Shown in pieces: positions 18,810 through 27,453 of a stretch of 33,847 nt of DNA (within the stretch, counting starts at the first letter, position 1; every line of letters starts with the position of its first letter). The translations under genes and the position numbers were made by a program. The notes under the pieces were generated by a model, which saw only the letters and a program-made list of their open reading frames with translations, was not told where the DNA came from and did no database searches. The stretch spans positions 1 to 33,847 of the forward strand of contig CALGEE010000150.1 in the NCBI GenBank assembly GCA_937881525.1, read 5' to 3'. Source of the DNA: an uncultured Sphingomonadales bacterium. Lineage in GTDB: Bacteria > Pseudomonadota > Alphaproteobacteria > Sphingomonadales > Sphingomonadaceae.

Positions 18810-20021
18810 ATGTCCGAAGAATTCTACCGCATCAAGCGTCTGCCGCCTTATGTTATCGCCGAAGTCAACGCGATGCGTGCAGCGGCCCGCAGCGCGGGAG
18901 AGGACATCATTGACTTAGGCATGGGCAACCCAGATTTGCCGCCGCCAGCGCATGTCATCGAAAAACTCTGCGAAGTGGCGCAGAAGCCCGACTCTCATGG
19001 CTATTCAGCATCAAAGGGTATTCCCGGTCTGCGGAAGGCGCAGGCCAATTATTATGGCCGGCGTTTTGGGGTTGATATCGATCCTGAAAATGAAGTTGTC
19101 GTAACCATGGGTTCCAAAGAGGGCTTGGCGAGCCTTGCCACGGCCATCACCGCGCCGGGCGACGTTGTGCTTGCGCCAAACCCAAGTTACCCGATCCATA
19201 CATTTGGGTTCATCATTGCAGGGGCGACCATTCGGTCAGTGCCGACCACGCCGGATGAAAATTACTTCCGTTCGCTTGAGCGCGCGATGGCATTCACCGT
19301 CCCGCGTCCTTCGATATTAGTGGTAAATTACCCGTCGAACCCGACAGCAGAGACCGTTGACCTCGCTTTCTATGAACGGCTTGTCGCATGGGCAAAGGAA
19401 AATAAGGTCTGGATCTTATCCGACTTGGCGTATTCAGAGTTGTATTTCGACGGCAATCCAACGCCGTCAATCTTGCAGGTTAAAGGTGGCAAAGACGTCG
19501 CCGTGGAATTTACCACCTTGTCCAAAACCTATTCGATGGCGGGTTGGCGCGTCGGCTTTGCTGTTGGAAACCGCGATCTGATTGCGGCAATGACCAGAGT
19601 GAAAAGCTATCTCGACTATGGCGCATTCACACCAATTCAGGCAGCCGCCTGCGCTGCGCTCAATGGTCCGCAAGACATTGTTGAACAAAACCGCCAGCTT
19701 TATCACAAGCGCCGTGATATCCTTGTGGAGGCGTTTGGGCGGGCAGGTTGGGATATACCACCGCCACGCGCATCAATGTTTGCCTGGGCACCGGTACCGC
19801 CCGCACTGGCGCATTTGGGTAGCCTGGAGTTTTCCAAACAGTTGCTGACAGAGGCCAATGTCGCTGTTGCACCGGGCGTCGGATATGGCGAAGATGGCGA
19901 GGGCTATGTCCGCATTGCCATGGTCGAAAACGAACATCGTCTGCGGCAGGCCGCACGCAACGTGAAACGTTATCTGCAATCCATGGGTGTCAACACGCCT
20001 AGCCAGTCGAACGCGATTTAA
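18810..20021 (+). CDS. alaC: LL-diaminopimelate/alanine-type class I/II aminotransferase (AlaC-like)
   Basis: MSEEFYRIKRLPPYVIAEVNAMRAAARSAGEDIIDLGMGNPDLPPPAHVIEKL; lysine region TTLSKTYSMAGWRVGFAVG; SD CGGGAG before 18810. Confidence 0.88.
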   Translation: MSEEFYRIKRLPPYVIAEVNAMRAAARSAGEDIIDLGMGNPDLPPPAHVIEKLCEVAQKPDSHGYSASKGIPGLRKAQANYYGRRFGVDIDPENEVVVTMGSKEGLASLATAITAPGDVVLAPNPSYPIHTFGFIIAGATIRSVPTTPDENYFRSLERAMAFTVPRPSILVVNYPSNPTAETVDLAFYERLVAWAKENKVWILSDLAYSELYFDGNPTPSILQVKGGKDVAVEFTTLSKTYSMAGWRVGFAVGNRDLIAAMTRVKSYLDYGAFTPIQAAACAALNGPQDIVEQNRQLYHKRRDILVEAFGRAGWDIPPPRASMFAWAPVPPALAHLGSLEFSKQLLTEANVAVAPGVGYGEDGEGYVRIAMVENEHRLRQAARNVKRYLQSMGVNTPSQSNAI

Positions 20022-20022
20022 C

Positions 20023-20487
20023 ATGGCGCGCAGCGACTTTGCTTTTCACTATCGTTTCCGCGTGCGTTGGTCCGAAACCGATGCGCAAGGCGTCGTCTTT
20101 AACGCCCGTTATCTGGATTACGCCGACGTCGCGATCACCGAATATTGGCGCGCAGTGAAGTTTCGCGAATATGCGGACGGCGCGCCGCTGGAGTTCCATG
20201 TTAAAAAGGCCACAGTGACCTTGTTCGCCCCCATTAAACCGGATGAGTTGATTGAGGTCATGGCACGTACGATTGCTACCGGCCGGACAAGCATGACCCA
20301 GTTGGTTGAAATCCACGGTGTTACCGAAGATGGGTCGGACGATTTGCGTGCTACGGTTGATTTGGTCAGCGTGCATGTGGACCTTGATGTTCACCGGCCC
20401 ATCCCGTTGCCCGATTGGGTGCAGGACGTGTTCGTTTCATTCGACAGCCAAGCGGGTTCCGCGCCGCTTGAGCTGATCGAAGGCTAA
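20023..20487 (+). CDS. YbgC/FadM-type acyl-CoA thioesterase (hotdog fold)
   Basis: FRVRWSETDAQGVVFNARYLDYADVAITEYWRA. Confidence 0.88.
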   Translation: MARSDFAFHYRFRVRWSETDAQGVVFNARYLDYADVAITEYWRAVKFREYADGAPLEFHVKKATVTLFAPIKPDELIEVMARTIATGRTSMTQLVEIHGVTEDGSDDLRATVDLVSVHVDLDVHRPIPLPDWVQDVFVSFDSQAGSAPLELIEG

Positions 20488-21243
20488 GTGCAACGCGACA
20501 TGCGTAATTGCTTCGCGACCATTGGGCTCGCCGCACTTGTGCTGGGCAGTATGGCCGTCGGCGCCTGTTCAGCCGGCGGTTCGTCGGAAACCAAAAATGC
20601 CACGTCACAAGAATTCCCGCGTGCCGAACGCCGTGTATCTGCGGCTGGCGACACACAGTTTTCCACCGAAGCCGCACGTGACGAAGCCGGCGAGTCCGAA
20701 TTCGTTATGGAATGGGCAGGTATTCAGCTTGGCACAACCGTGGCCGATATTGGTGCGGGCGAGGGATATTACACCATAAGGCTTGCCGAGCGGGTTGGCC
20801 CCAAGGGCCGCGTATTGGCGCAGGATATTAATCGCGGCGCGCTGGATCGTCTGGGGGAGCGCGTCACCCGGGAGCAACTCGACAATGTTGCAATCAAGGA
20901 AGGTGCGGTAGATGATCCCCGCCTTCCGGAGAATAGCTTCGACCGAGTTTTCATGGTCCATATGTATCATGAAATAGAAGAGCCATACGCGTTTCTGTGG
21001 CGTATGCGGCCTGCATTGGCAAAGGGCGGACAAGTAATCGTCGTTGACCGCGACCGCGCAACGGACCGCCATGGCATTCCGCCGAAGCTGCTGTTTTGTG
21101 AATTTGAAGCGGTCGGCTATCGCCTGACGGGATTCACCGAGCAATTGAAATTGGGCGGATATATTGCGCGGTTCGAGGTGAGCGGCCCGCGACCCGATCA
21201 ATCGGCGATCCGGACCTGCGCAAACCGCTACCCGCAATCCTAA
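20488..21243 (+). CDS. Class I SAM-dependent methyltransferase with predicted signal/lipoprotein N-terminus
   Basis: N-terminus ATIGLAALVLGSMAVGACSAGGSSE (lipobox-like VGAC) followed by motif I VADIGAGEGYYTIRLAERVGPKGRVLAQDI. GTG at 20488 or ATG at 20500. Confidence 0.83.
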   Translation: MQRDMRNCFATIGLAALVLGSMAVGACSAGGSSETKNATSQEFPRAERRVSAAGDTQFSTEAARDEAGESEFVMEWAGIQLGTTVADIGAGEGYYTIRLAERVGPKGRVLAQDINRGALDRLGERVTREQLDNVAIKEGAVDDPRLPENSFDRVFMVHMYHEIEEPYAFLWRMRPALAKGGQVIVVDRDRATDRHGIPPKLLFCEFEAVGYRLTGFTEQLKLGGYIARFEVSGPRPDQSAIRTCANRYPQS

Positions 21244-21248
21244 GGGTT

Positions 21249-21785
21249 TCAGTCGCCGTCGAAGCCCATGAGTGCATCAACGCGTATGTTTTTCCTGCGC
21301 AATTTTTCTGCGCCGCCCAAGTCGGGCAAATCGACGATAAACAAAGCCTGTTCGACTTTGCCTCCGCCTTGCCGGATGAGGTCGACGCCGGCCAATGCGG
21401 TGCCGCCAGTGGCAATGAGATCGTCGACAAGCAGAACTTTCTGATCCGGTTTAACGTGGCCGACATGCATTTCGATCCGGTCGGTGCCATATTCAAGCGT
21501 GTAATCGATGCCGATTTTCTCCCCCGGTAATTTGCCGGGTTTGCGGAGCATCAATTGCCCAAGGCCAAGCGCATAGGCGATGCCAGAAGCCACAATGAAG
21601 CCGCGCGCCTCAATACCAGCGACAAGCGCAGTATCGGGGTCAACCAAGGCCGCCAGCCGGTCAATCGTGGTGCGATAGCCGCCTGCATCCAGAAGCAAGC
21701 TGGACACGTCGCGGAACATGATCCCCGGTTTTGGGTAATCCGGGATGTTGCGGATTAGGGCCGCGAGGTCTGCATTGTCACTCAT
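21249..21785 (-). CDS. apt: Adenine phosphoribosyltransferase
   Basis: IRNIPDYPKPGIMFRDVSSLL; PRPP motif VLLVDDLIATGGTALA; start at MSDNADLAALIR. Confidence 0.95.
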   Translation of the reverse strand: MSDNADLAALIRNIPDYPKPGIMFRDVSSLLLDAGGYRTTIDRLAALVDPDTALVAGIEARGFIVASGIAYALGLGQLMLRKPGKLPGEKIGIDYTLEYGTDRIEMHVGHVKPDQKVLLVDDLIATGGTALAGVDLIRQGGGKVEQALFIVDLPDLGGAEKLRRKNIRVDALMGFDGD

Positions 21786-21851
21786 ATCTTCTGACTGCCT
21801 GTTGCTGCGGACAATTTCAAGGAAATCTGGCGAAGCCATCGCGTGCGTTTT

Positions 21852-21893
21852 TAGGACAAAAAAAGGGCGGAGCCAAAGGCGCCGCCCTTTTTA
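21852..21893 (-). terminator. Rho-independent terminator downstream of rplL
   Basis: Minus strand AAAAAGGGCGGCGCCTTTGGCTCCGCCCTTTTTTTGTCC; flanking A and T tracts mean it may act on both strands. Confidence 0.85.
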
Positions 21894-21926
21894 AAATCAT
21901 ATTTGGAGACACGCCCCAAAGCAAGA

Positions 21927-22298
21927 TTACTTCAGTTCGACGGTTCCGCCGGCTGCAAGGATCTTCGCCTTGATGTCTTCGGCTTCTGTCTTGTTCACGC
22001 CTTCCTTGATCGCCTTTGGCGCGGACTCAACAAGAGCCTTTGCTTCGGTCAGACCAAGCTGGGTGATTGCGCGGACTTCCTTGATGACTGCAATCTTGTT
22101 TCCGCCGTCACCGGTCAGGATAACGTCGAATTCAGTCTGCTCTTCAGCAGCAGGTGCAGCAGCAGCGGCAGGGCCAGCAACAGCAACAGCAGCAGCTGCG
22201 CTAACGCCCCACTTTTCTTCCAAAGCCTTTGCAAGGTCAGCCGCTTCAAGAACGGTCAAAGCCGAAAGTTGGTCTACAAGCTTTTCAATATCAGCCAT
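21927..22298 (-). CDS. rplL: 50S ribosomal protein L7/L12
   Basis: [38 protein letters not shown]...EKTEFDV-type C-domain, Ala-rich hinge. Confidence 0.98.
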   Translation of the reverse strand: MADIEKLVDQLSALTVLEAADLAKALEEKWGVSAAAAVAVAGPAAAAAPAAEEQTEFDVILTGDGGNKIAVIKEVRAITQLGLTEAKALVESAPKAIKEGVNKTEAEDIKAKILAAGGTVELK

Positions 22299-22386
22299 TT
22301 AAATAACACTCCGATTTTCTGTCATATCTGTAGGGCTCGCCCAGCCGGTTAAAAACCATGGGACGCAGCCGGTTTCATTTAAAAAG

Positions 22387-22902
22387 TTACGCTGCCTTTT
22401 GGTCAGCATAGGCACCAAAAACGCGTGCCAATTTCGCAGCTGGTGCTGTCGACAGCTGAGCGATCTTCGTTGCCGGTGCTTGTACAAGCCCGATAATCGT
22501 CGCGCGCAGTTGATCGAGCGATGGCAATGAAGCCAGCGCCTTAACACCATTTACATTGAGGAATGTGTCACCCATCGCACCGCCGACAATTTCAAGTTTG
22601 TCATTAGTTTTTGCAAACTCGACCGCAATCTTTGCAGCGGCGACCGGGTCCGACGATGTGGCGAGCGCCGTAGGTCCGGTTAGCAATTCAGCTAACGCAC
22701 CATAAGACGTTCCCTCAAGGGCGATTTTGGCAAGACGGTTCTTGGCGACCTTATAAGTTGCGCCCGCATCGCGCATCTTCAAACGAAGGTCGGTCGATTG
22801 TGCAACCGTCAGCCCGAGATTCCGGGTGACGACGACAACCGCCGCTTCATTAAAAGTGGCGTTCAGCGATGCAACTGTCTCGGTCTTTTCAGAACGGTTC
22901 AT
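22387..22902 (-). CDS. rplJ: 50S ribosomal protein L10
   Basis: [62 protein letters not shown]. Confidence 0.97.
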   Translation of the reverse strand: MNRSEKTETVASLNATFNEAAVVVVTRNLGLTVAQSTDLRLKMRDAGATYKVAKNRLAKIALEGTSYGALAELLTGPTALATSSDPVAAAKIAVEFAKTNDKLEIVGGAMGDTFLNVNGVKALASLPSLDQLRATIIGLVQAPATKIAQLSTAPAAKLARVFGAYADQKAA

Positions 22903-23172
22903 GCATTACTCCTTATTCGAGCCCTCCCGGCGAACCGGTCAAGCCCAACACGAAAAGCGAAGCACCCGGATGGGCACTAACGCTGACTTAGTCCGTGGGG
23001 AAGTTTCATGCCGAACGCACACGACATTATGTCGGAGCAATGGCGAAGGATGGCCAAAGCCAATCCTGAAATCTCTATCCCCGTCTAGGCTGGACATTAA
23101 GATGGGCAAATTCCCATCACCAACTGTCTCGGACGGTTGCCGGTGAAGCCGTCGCTCCACCGAACAGGGGTT

Positions 23173-23200
23173 CAACTAGCAGGGTTAGGGGCAGAGTCAA
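23173..23200 (-). promoter_or_regulatory. rplJ: Candidate sigma70-type promoter for rplJL
   Basis: Minus strand TTGACT - 16 nt - TAGTTG, about 260 nt upstream of rplJ. Confidence 0.45.
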
Positions 23201-23225
23201 GCACGGCTATCCCATTGCCCTATCG

Positions 23226-23813
23226 ATGCGGTTGACGGGCGAGCGGGTGCGCGGATTCCAATGGGCTGCGGTCGGGTTGGCGACGAGCGGCCTTGCGGTC
23301 ATTCTAACCCATTCGGACGGCAGCGCGACGCCATTGGGATTGGTGCTTGTCGTCATGGCGGCCTTTTGTTGGTCGAGCGGGAATATGGTTTCGCGTGCCG
23401 CTGGTAAGGTCGACATGCTCGCTTATGTGGTCTGGGCCAGCATCTTTGCCGTGCCGCCACTGCTCATCCTCGCCTTGCTCTTTGAAGGTGCACCAGCGTT
23501 TATGGCGGGTGTGCACGCGGCAACAGCGACGACTTGGGCCGCCGTGGTCTGGCAAGCGGTTGGTAATACCATGTTCGGCTATGGCATTTGGGGATGGCTT
23601 TTGGCGCGGCATCCGGCCGCAACCGTTGCACCGATAGCGTTGCTGGTAGCGATATTCGGCATGGGGGCGTCCGCCTTGTTCTTGGGCGAGTCGTTGCAGA
23701 GCTGGAAATTACTTGCCGCTGCGCTGGTCATGGGCGGATTGGCGTTAAGCCTTTTATGGCCGCGATTTGTTCAACCTATTTCGAAAGATGGATCTCCGCC
23801 TGCGCGGGGATGA
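23226..23813 (+). pseudogene. EamA/DMT-family transporter fragment (C-terminal half only)
   Basis: ORF begins with the inter-domain region (MRLTGERVRGFQWAAVGLATSGLAVIL) and contains only one EamA repeat; no first-half EamA sequence upstream in any frame. Confidence 0.7.
23792..23811. repeat. REP-like palindrome (ATCTCCGC-CTGC-GCGGGGAT)
   Basis: 8-bp stem with one G.U pair and 4-nt loop; encodes the last residues (KDGSPPARG) of the EamA fragment. Confidence 0.5.
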
Positions 23814-23877
23814 CGAGTTTTTGCGAGGATAGGTCCGTCCCGACGCGAACGGATGTATGGAGAACGCGTATAGCCAC

Positions 23878-23916
23878 CCAAAGAAAAAGGGCCGGAGGTT
23901 TCCCTCCAGCCCTTTT
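23878..23916 (-). terminator. Rho-independent terminator downstream of rplA
   Basis: Minus strand AAAAGGGCTGGAGGGAAACCTCCGGCCCTTTTTCTTTGG. Confidence 0.85.
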
Positions 23917-23936
23917 GTGTTCATTGCCGAAACGCC

Positions 23937-24632
23937 TTAAGCGCCAGGGACGTCCGCCAGATCAATCTTGAGGCCTGGGCCCATGGACGAGCTGACCGCA
24001 ACGCGGCGGACATATTTGCCCTTTGATCCGCTGGGCTTGCTCTTGATGACCGCATCTACCAATGCGTCGAAATTCTTGCGTAGGTCGGAGTCAGAGAAGC
24101 TCTTCTTACCGATGCCGCTGTGGATGATGCCTTGCTTTTCAACGCGGAATTCAACCTGACCGGCCTTTGCAGCCTTAACCGCTTCAGCCACATCCATGGT
24201 TACGGTGCCCAGCTTAGGGTTTGGCATCAGGCCCTTTGGACCCAAGGTCTTACCCAAGCGGCCAACTATGCCCATCATGTCTGGCGTTGCAATGACGCGG
24301 TCATAATCGAGATTGCCAGCCAGCATGTCTTCCATCAGGTCTTCAGCGCCGACCTTATCGGCACCAGCGGCCGTTGCCGCAGTGGCCTTGTCGCCACGAG
24401 CGAATACGGCGACTTTCATGTCCTTACCGGTGCCGGCGGGAAGCGAAACCATGCCACGGACCATCTGGTCGGCATGGCGTGGGTCAACCCCAAGGTTCAA
24501 CGCGACTTCAATGGTCTCGTCGAACTTGGCAGTCGCCATTTCCTTAATTGCCTTCAACGCTTCATCAACGCCGTACAATTTGTCCGCATCGAGATGCGCG
24601 AGCGATTTTGCTTTTTTGGTCAGCTTGGCCAT
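23937..24632 (-). CDS. rplA: 50S ribosomal protein L1
   Basis: [56 protein letters not shown]. Confidence 0.98.
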   Translation of the reverse strand: MAKLTKKAKSLAHLDADKLYGVDEALKAIKEMATAKFDETIEVALNLGVDPRHADQMVRGMVSLPAGTGKDMKVAVFARGDKATAATAAGADKVGAEDLMEDMLAGNLDYDRVIATPDMMGIVGRLGKTLGPKGLMPNPKLGTVTMDVAEAVKAAKAGQVEFRVEKQGIIHSGIGKKSFSDSDLRKNFDALVDAVIKSKPSGSKGKYVRRVAVSSSMGPGLKIDLADVPGA

Positions 24633-24636
24633 CGGA

Positions 24637-25068
24637 TCAGCCCTCCACTACTTCGAGGCCCATGGCGGTAGCCGAGCCTGCGATGATTTTAACTGCTGCG
24701 TCCATATCGTTCGCGTTGAGGTCGGCCATCTTGATGGTTGCGACTTCTTCAAGCTGCGCACGTGTGATTTTTCCAGCGGTGATCTTGCCTGGCTCTTTCG
24801 AACCGGACTTCAGGCCCAAAACCTTCTTGATCAGATAGGTCGCAGGCGGTGACTTCATGGCGAAGCTAAAGCTTTTGTCAGAAAAAACTGTGATCTTCGT
24901 TGGAATTGGCGTGCCTTTTTCCATGTCGGCGGTCGCCGCATTGAATTGCTTGCAGAATTCCATGATGTTCACGCCGCGCTGACCCAATGCTGGGCCGATT
25001 GGCGGGGATGGTGTGGCTGAACCTGCAGGTACTTGCAGGCCGATATAGCCGTCAATTTTCTTGGCCAT
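24637..25068 (-). CDS. rplK: 50S ribosomal protein L11
   Basis: [54 protein letters not shown]. Confidence 0.98.
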   Translation of the reverse strand: MAKKIDGYIGLQVPAGSATPSPPIGPALGQRGVNIMEFCKQFNAATADMEKGTPIPTKITVFSDKSFSFAMKSPPATYLIKKVLGLKSGSKEPGKITAGKITRAQLEEVATIKMADLNANDMDAAVKIIAGSATAMGLEVVEG

Positions 25069-25141
25069 CTGTGGCCTCCTTTCATTCTTTCTCCACCGAA
25101 GCCCGCAAGGGCGAAGGCGGATCAAATTAAGCGGTCAAACA

Positions 25142-25200
25142 GTCGCGTCCAAATCTCTTTGGCGACAACCTCCCGCGCGGGATCCCCCGATTCTCATCGG
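25142..25200 (-). promoter_or_regulatory. rplK: Structured leader of rplK-rplA with two GAGA-tetraloop hairpins
   Basis: Minus strand CCGAT-GAGA-ATCGG (25200-25187) and GTCG-CCAAA-GAGA-TTTGG-acg-CGAC (25166-25142), both between nusG and rplK. Confidence 0.5.
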
Positions 25201-25302
25201 AGGAGGGTCGGAAATAGGTGAAGTGGGCCGGAAAAGCAAGCCAAGCCTGTGGCTGGGCGGGTCGCCGGTTGCTATATCCTTTCCCTCGCAGGGAAAGGGC
25301 CA

Positions 25303-25839
25303 TTACTTCATCAATTCGACTTCTTCAAAGTCCAGCTCGACTGGAGTTGCACGGCCAAAGATGCTGACCGATACCTTGACGCGGTTCTTGTCGAAATCGA
25401 GCTCTTCTACCAAGCCGTTGAAGCTTGCAAATGGCCCGCCAAGTACCTTGACCTGATCGCCAATTTCGTAGTCTACCGAAACGCGCTTCTTTGGCGCGGC
25501 ATCGAGTTCCTGCTTGGTGTTCAGGATGCGTGCTGCTTCGGCTTCAGTGATCGGCTGCGGCTTATTGCCCGCGCCTAAAAAGCCAGTGACCTTTGCCGTG
25601 TTCTTGACCAAATGGTACACATCATCGTTCATGTTCAGCTTTGCCAGAACATAACCAGGGAAGAATTTGCGCTCCGCCTTAATCTTCTTGCCGCGGCGCA
25701 CTTCCGTGACCTGTTCGGTTGGAACCTCGACAGCCTCTACCAACTGCGAGAGGCCAATGCGCTCTGCTTCAGAGAGAATCTGGTCGCGGACCTTGTTTTC
25801 AAAGCCCGAATAAGCATGAATGATGTACCAGCGTGCCAT
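25303..25839 (-). CDS. nusG: Transcription termination/antitermination factor NusG
   Basis: [30 protein letters not shown]...[18 protein letters not shown]-type C-terminus. Confidence 0.97.
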   Translation of the reverse strand: MARWYIIHAYSGFENKVRDQILSEAERIGLSQLVEAVEVPTEQVTEVRRGKKIKAERKFFPGYVLAKLNMNDDVYHLVKNTAKVTGFLGAGNKPQPITEAEAARILNTKQELDAAPKKRVSVDYEIGDQVKVLGGPFASFNGLVEELDFDKNRVKVSVSIFGRATPVELDFEEVELMK

Positions 25840-25881
25840 AATATCTATTCTTTTCCCCAAAACTCTCTGTAGGGTCTGCGC

Positions 25882-26082
25882 TTAGCCTTCGGCGAGCGCG
25901 AGCAGTCCCTTTACGATTGCGGCAAATACCGCGTCGACGCCCAAAAAGAAAACGGCAAGGATGATGGTCATGATCAACACCATGATTGCGGTCTGCACGG
26001 TTTCCTGCCTTGTCGGCCATACCACCTTACCGATTTCAGTCCGCACTTGACGGATGAATTCACCGGGGCCTGTCTTTGCCAT
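25882..26082 (-). CDS. secE: Preprotein translocase subunit SecE
   Basis: MAKTGPGEFIRQVRTEIGKVVWPTRQETVQTAIMVLIMTIILAVFF. Confidence 0.96.
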   Translation of the reverse strand: MAKTGPGEFIRQVRTEIGKVVWPTRQETVQTAIMVLIMTIILAVFFLGVDAVFAAIVKGLLALAEG

Positions 26083-26332
26083 ATCGTTTCTTCCTGTTCG
26101 ATCCCGAGGATAGCCGCCAGCGCTCCGACCGGGGGGTCGAGAGCGATATAGGTTCCCAATTCGGAAAGACTAGGTCTGTAGCGATGGATTCGCCGCAGCG
26201 CAAGATACCAAACAAACGCAGGTAAGTCCGTTTAGGAAAGCGGGCCTGTGGATCGCGCAATACCGAACGGCCTTGAACTGTTGAGGTTTTTGGCTATCTC
26301 TCAAGGCTCTATCTCATCAAGGGAAATTCCAC

Positions 26333-27238
26333 ATGCCATCCGGTCTCGCTGCCTTACTTGACGATATTGCGATGATTGCCAAGGTTGCCGCTGCATCCTT
26401 AGACGATGTCGCCGCCGCAGCGGGTAAGGCCGGCAGCAAGGCCGCAGGTGTGGTGATCGACGATACCGCAGTCACCCCGCAATATGTGACCGGATTTACC
26501 CCAGACCGCGAATTGCCAATCATCTGGCGCATTGCAAAGGGTTCGTTCTTCAACAAGCTGGTGATCATATTGCCAGTTGCGTTGCTGTTGAGCCTGTTCC
26601 TGCCTTGGGCTGTAACGCCGCTTCTTATGCTGGGCGGCGCCTATCTGTGTTTTGAAGGCGCAGAGAAGGTCTGGGAAAAAATCGTGCCGCATGAGACGGA
26701 AAATCTGGCCGAGCAATTAGCGGAATTGACCAGCTCCGAACATGAACAAAATATGATCAAAGGCGCGGTGCGTACGGATTTTATCTTGTCGGCAGAAATC
26801 ATGGCAATTGCACTGAACGAGGTAAAGAGCCTTGCCGAAACATCCATCTGGCTGGAGGCTGGGACATTGGCCTTTGTTGCGGTGGCGATCACCATCGCGG
26901 TGTATGGCGTTGTTGGCCTGATCGTGAAGATGGATGATATTGGACTGCACATGGCGGGCAAAGAAAACGGCGCTTCGCAGGCGATTGGACGCTTTTTGGT
27001 GCAGGGCATGCCAAAATTGCTGACCGCGCTGTCAACTGTGGGTACGGCCGCGATGCTATGGGTTGGCGGGCAGATTGTCGTCCACGGCTTTGGCATCCAC
27101 CCGGCGGAGTTTATCGGCCTGCATGAAGGGGCACTGGCGTGGGTGGTTGACGCAGCCTTGTGCGGCATTGCGGGCCTAGCCATCGGTGCGGTGATTGTAT
27201 TGGTCCACCACATGGTCGCCAAGCGCAAGGCGCATTGA
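26333..27238 (+). CDS. DUF808 family (YedI-like) inner membrane protein
   Basis: MPSGLAALLDDIAMIAKVAAASLDDVAAAAGKAGSKAAGVVIDDTAVTPQYVTGF; multiple TM segments. Confidence 0.93.
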   Translation: MPSGLAALLDDIAMIAKVAAASLDDVAAAAGKAGSKAAGVVIDDTAVTPQYVTGFTPDRELPIIWRIAKGSFFNKLVIILPVALLLSLFLPWAVTPLLMLGGAYLCFEGAEKVWEKIVPHETENLAEQLAELTSSEHEQNMIKGAVRTDFILSAEIMAIALNEVKSLAETSIWLEAGTLAFVAVAITIAVYGVVGLIVKMDDIGLHMAGKENGASQAIGRFLVQGMPKLLTALSTVGTAAMLWVGGQIVVHGFGIHPAEFIGLHEGALAWVVDAALCGIAGLAIGAVIVLVHHMVAKRKAH

Positions 27239-27298
27239 GTTTAGTTAAGCCGGTCAGGCGGGCGAGGGGCCGTAAATACCTGTAAAAGTGAAAGAAAA

Positions 27299-27374
27299 TG
27301 GCAGGAGTTGGGGGACTCGAACCCACGGCCCTCGGTTTTGGAGACCGATGCTCTACCAACTGAGCTAAACTCCT
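27299..27374 (-). tRNA. tRNA-Trp (anticodon CCA), 3' CCA encoded
   Basis: AGGAGTT TA GCTCAGTTGGTAGAGC A TCGGT-CTCCAAA-ACCGA ... GTGGGTTCGAGTCCCCC AACTCCT G CCA. Confidence 0.97.
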
Positions 27375-27453
27375 GCACTTCGCATTTCTACGAAGAATAG
27401 TGCCTTTAACGCCGATATGCGCACGGGGCAAGTCTGCTTTCGATACCAATCGA

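Noticed and set aside
20605-21237. 210-aa minus-strand ORF opposite the methyltransferase
   Set aside because: The plus frame has the SAM motif and continuous gene spacing; the minus frame has no domain.
22140-22200. AGC/CAG-rich triplet tract resembling a microsatellite
   Set aside because: Encodes the normal Ala-rich hinge of L7/L12.
22342-22374. CAGCCGGTT direct repeat (24-bp period) between rplJ and rplL
   Set aside because: Only two 9-bp copies; could be chance.
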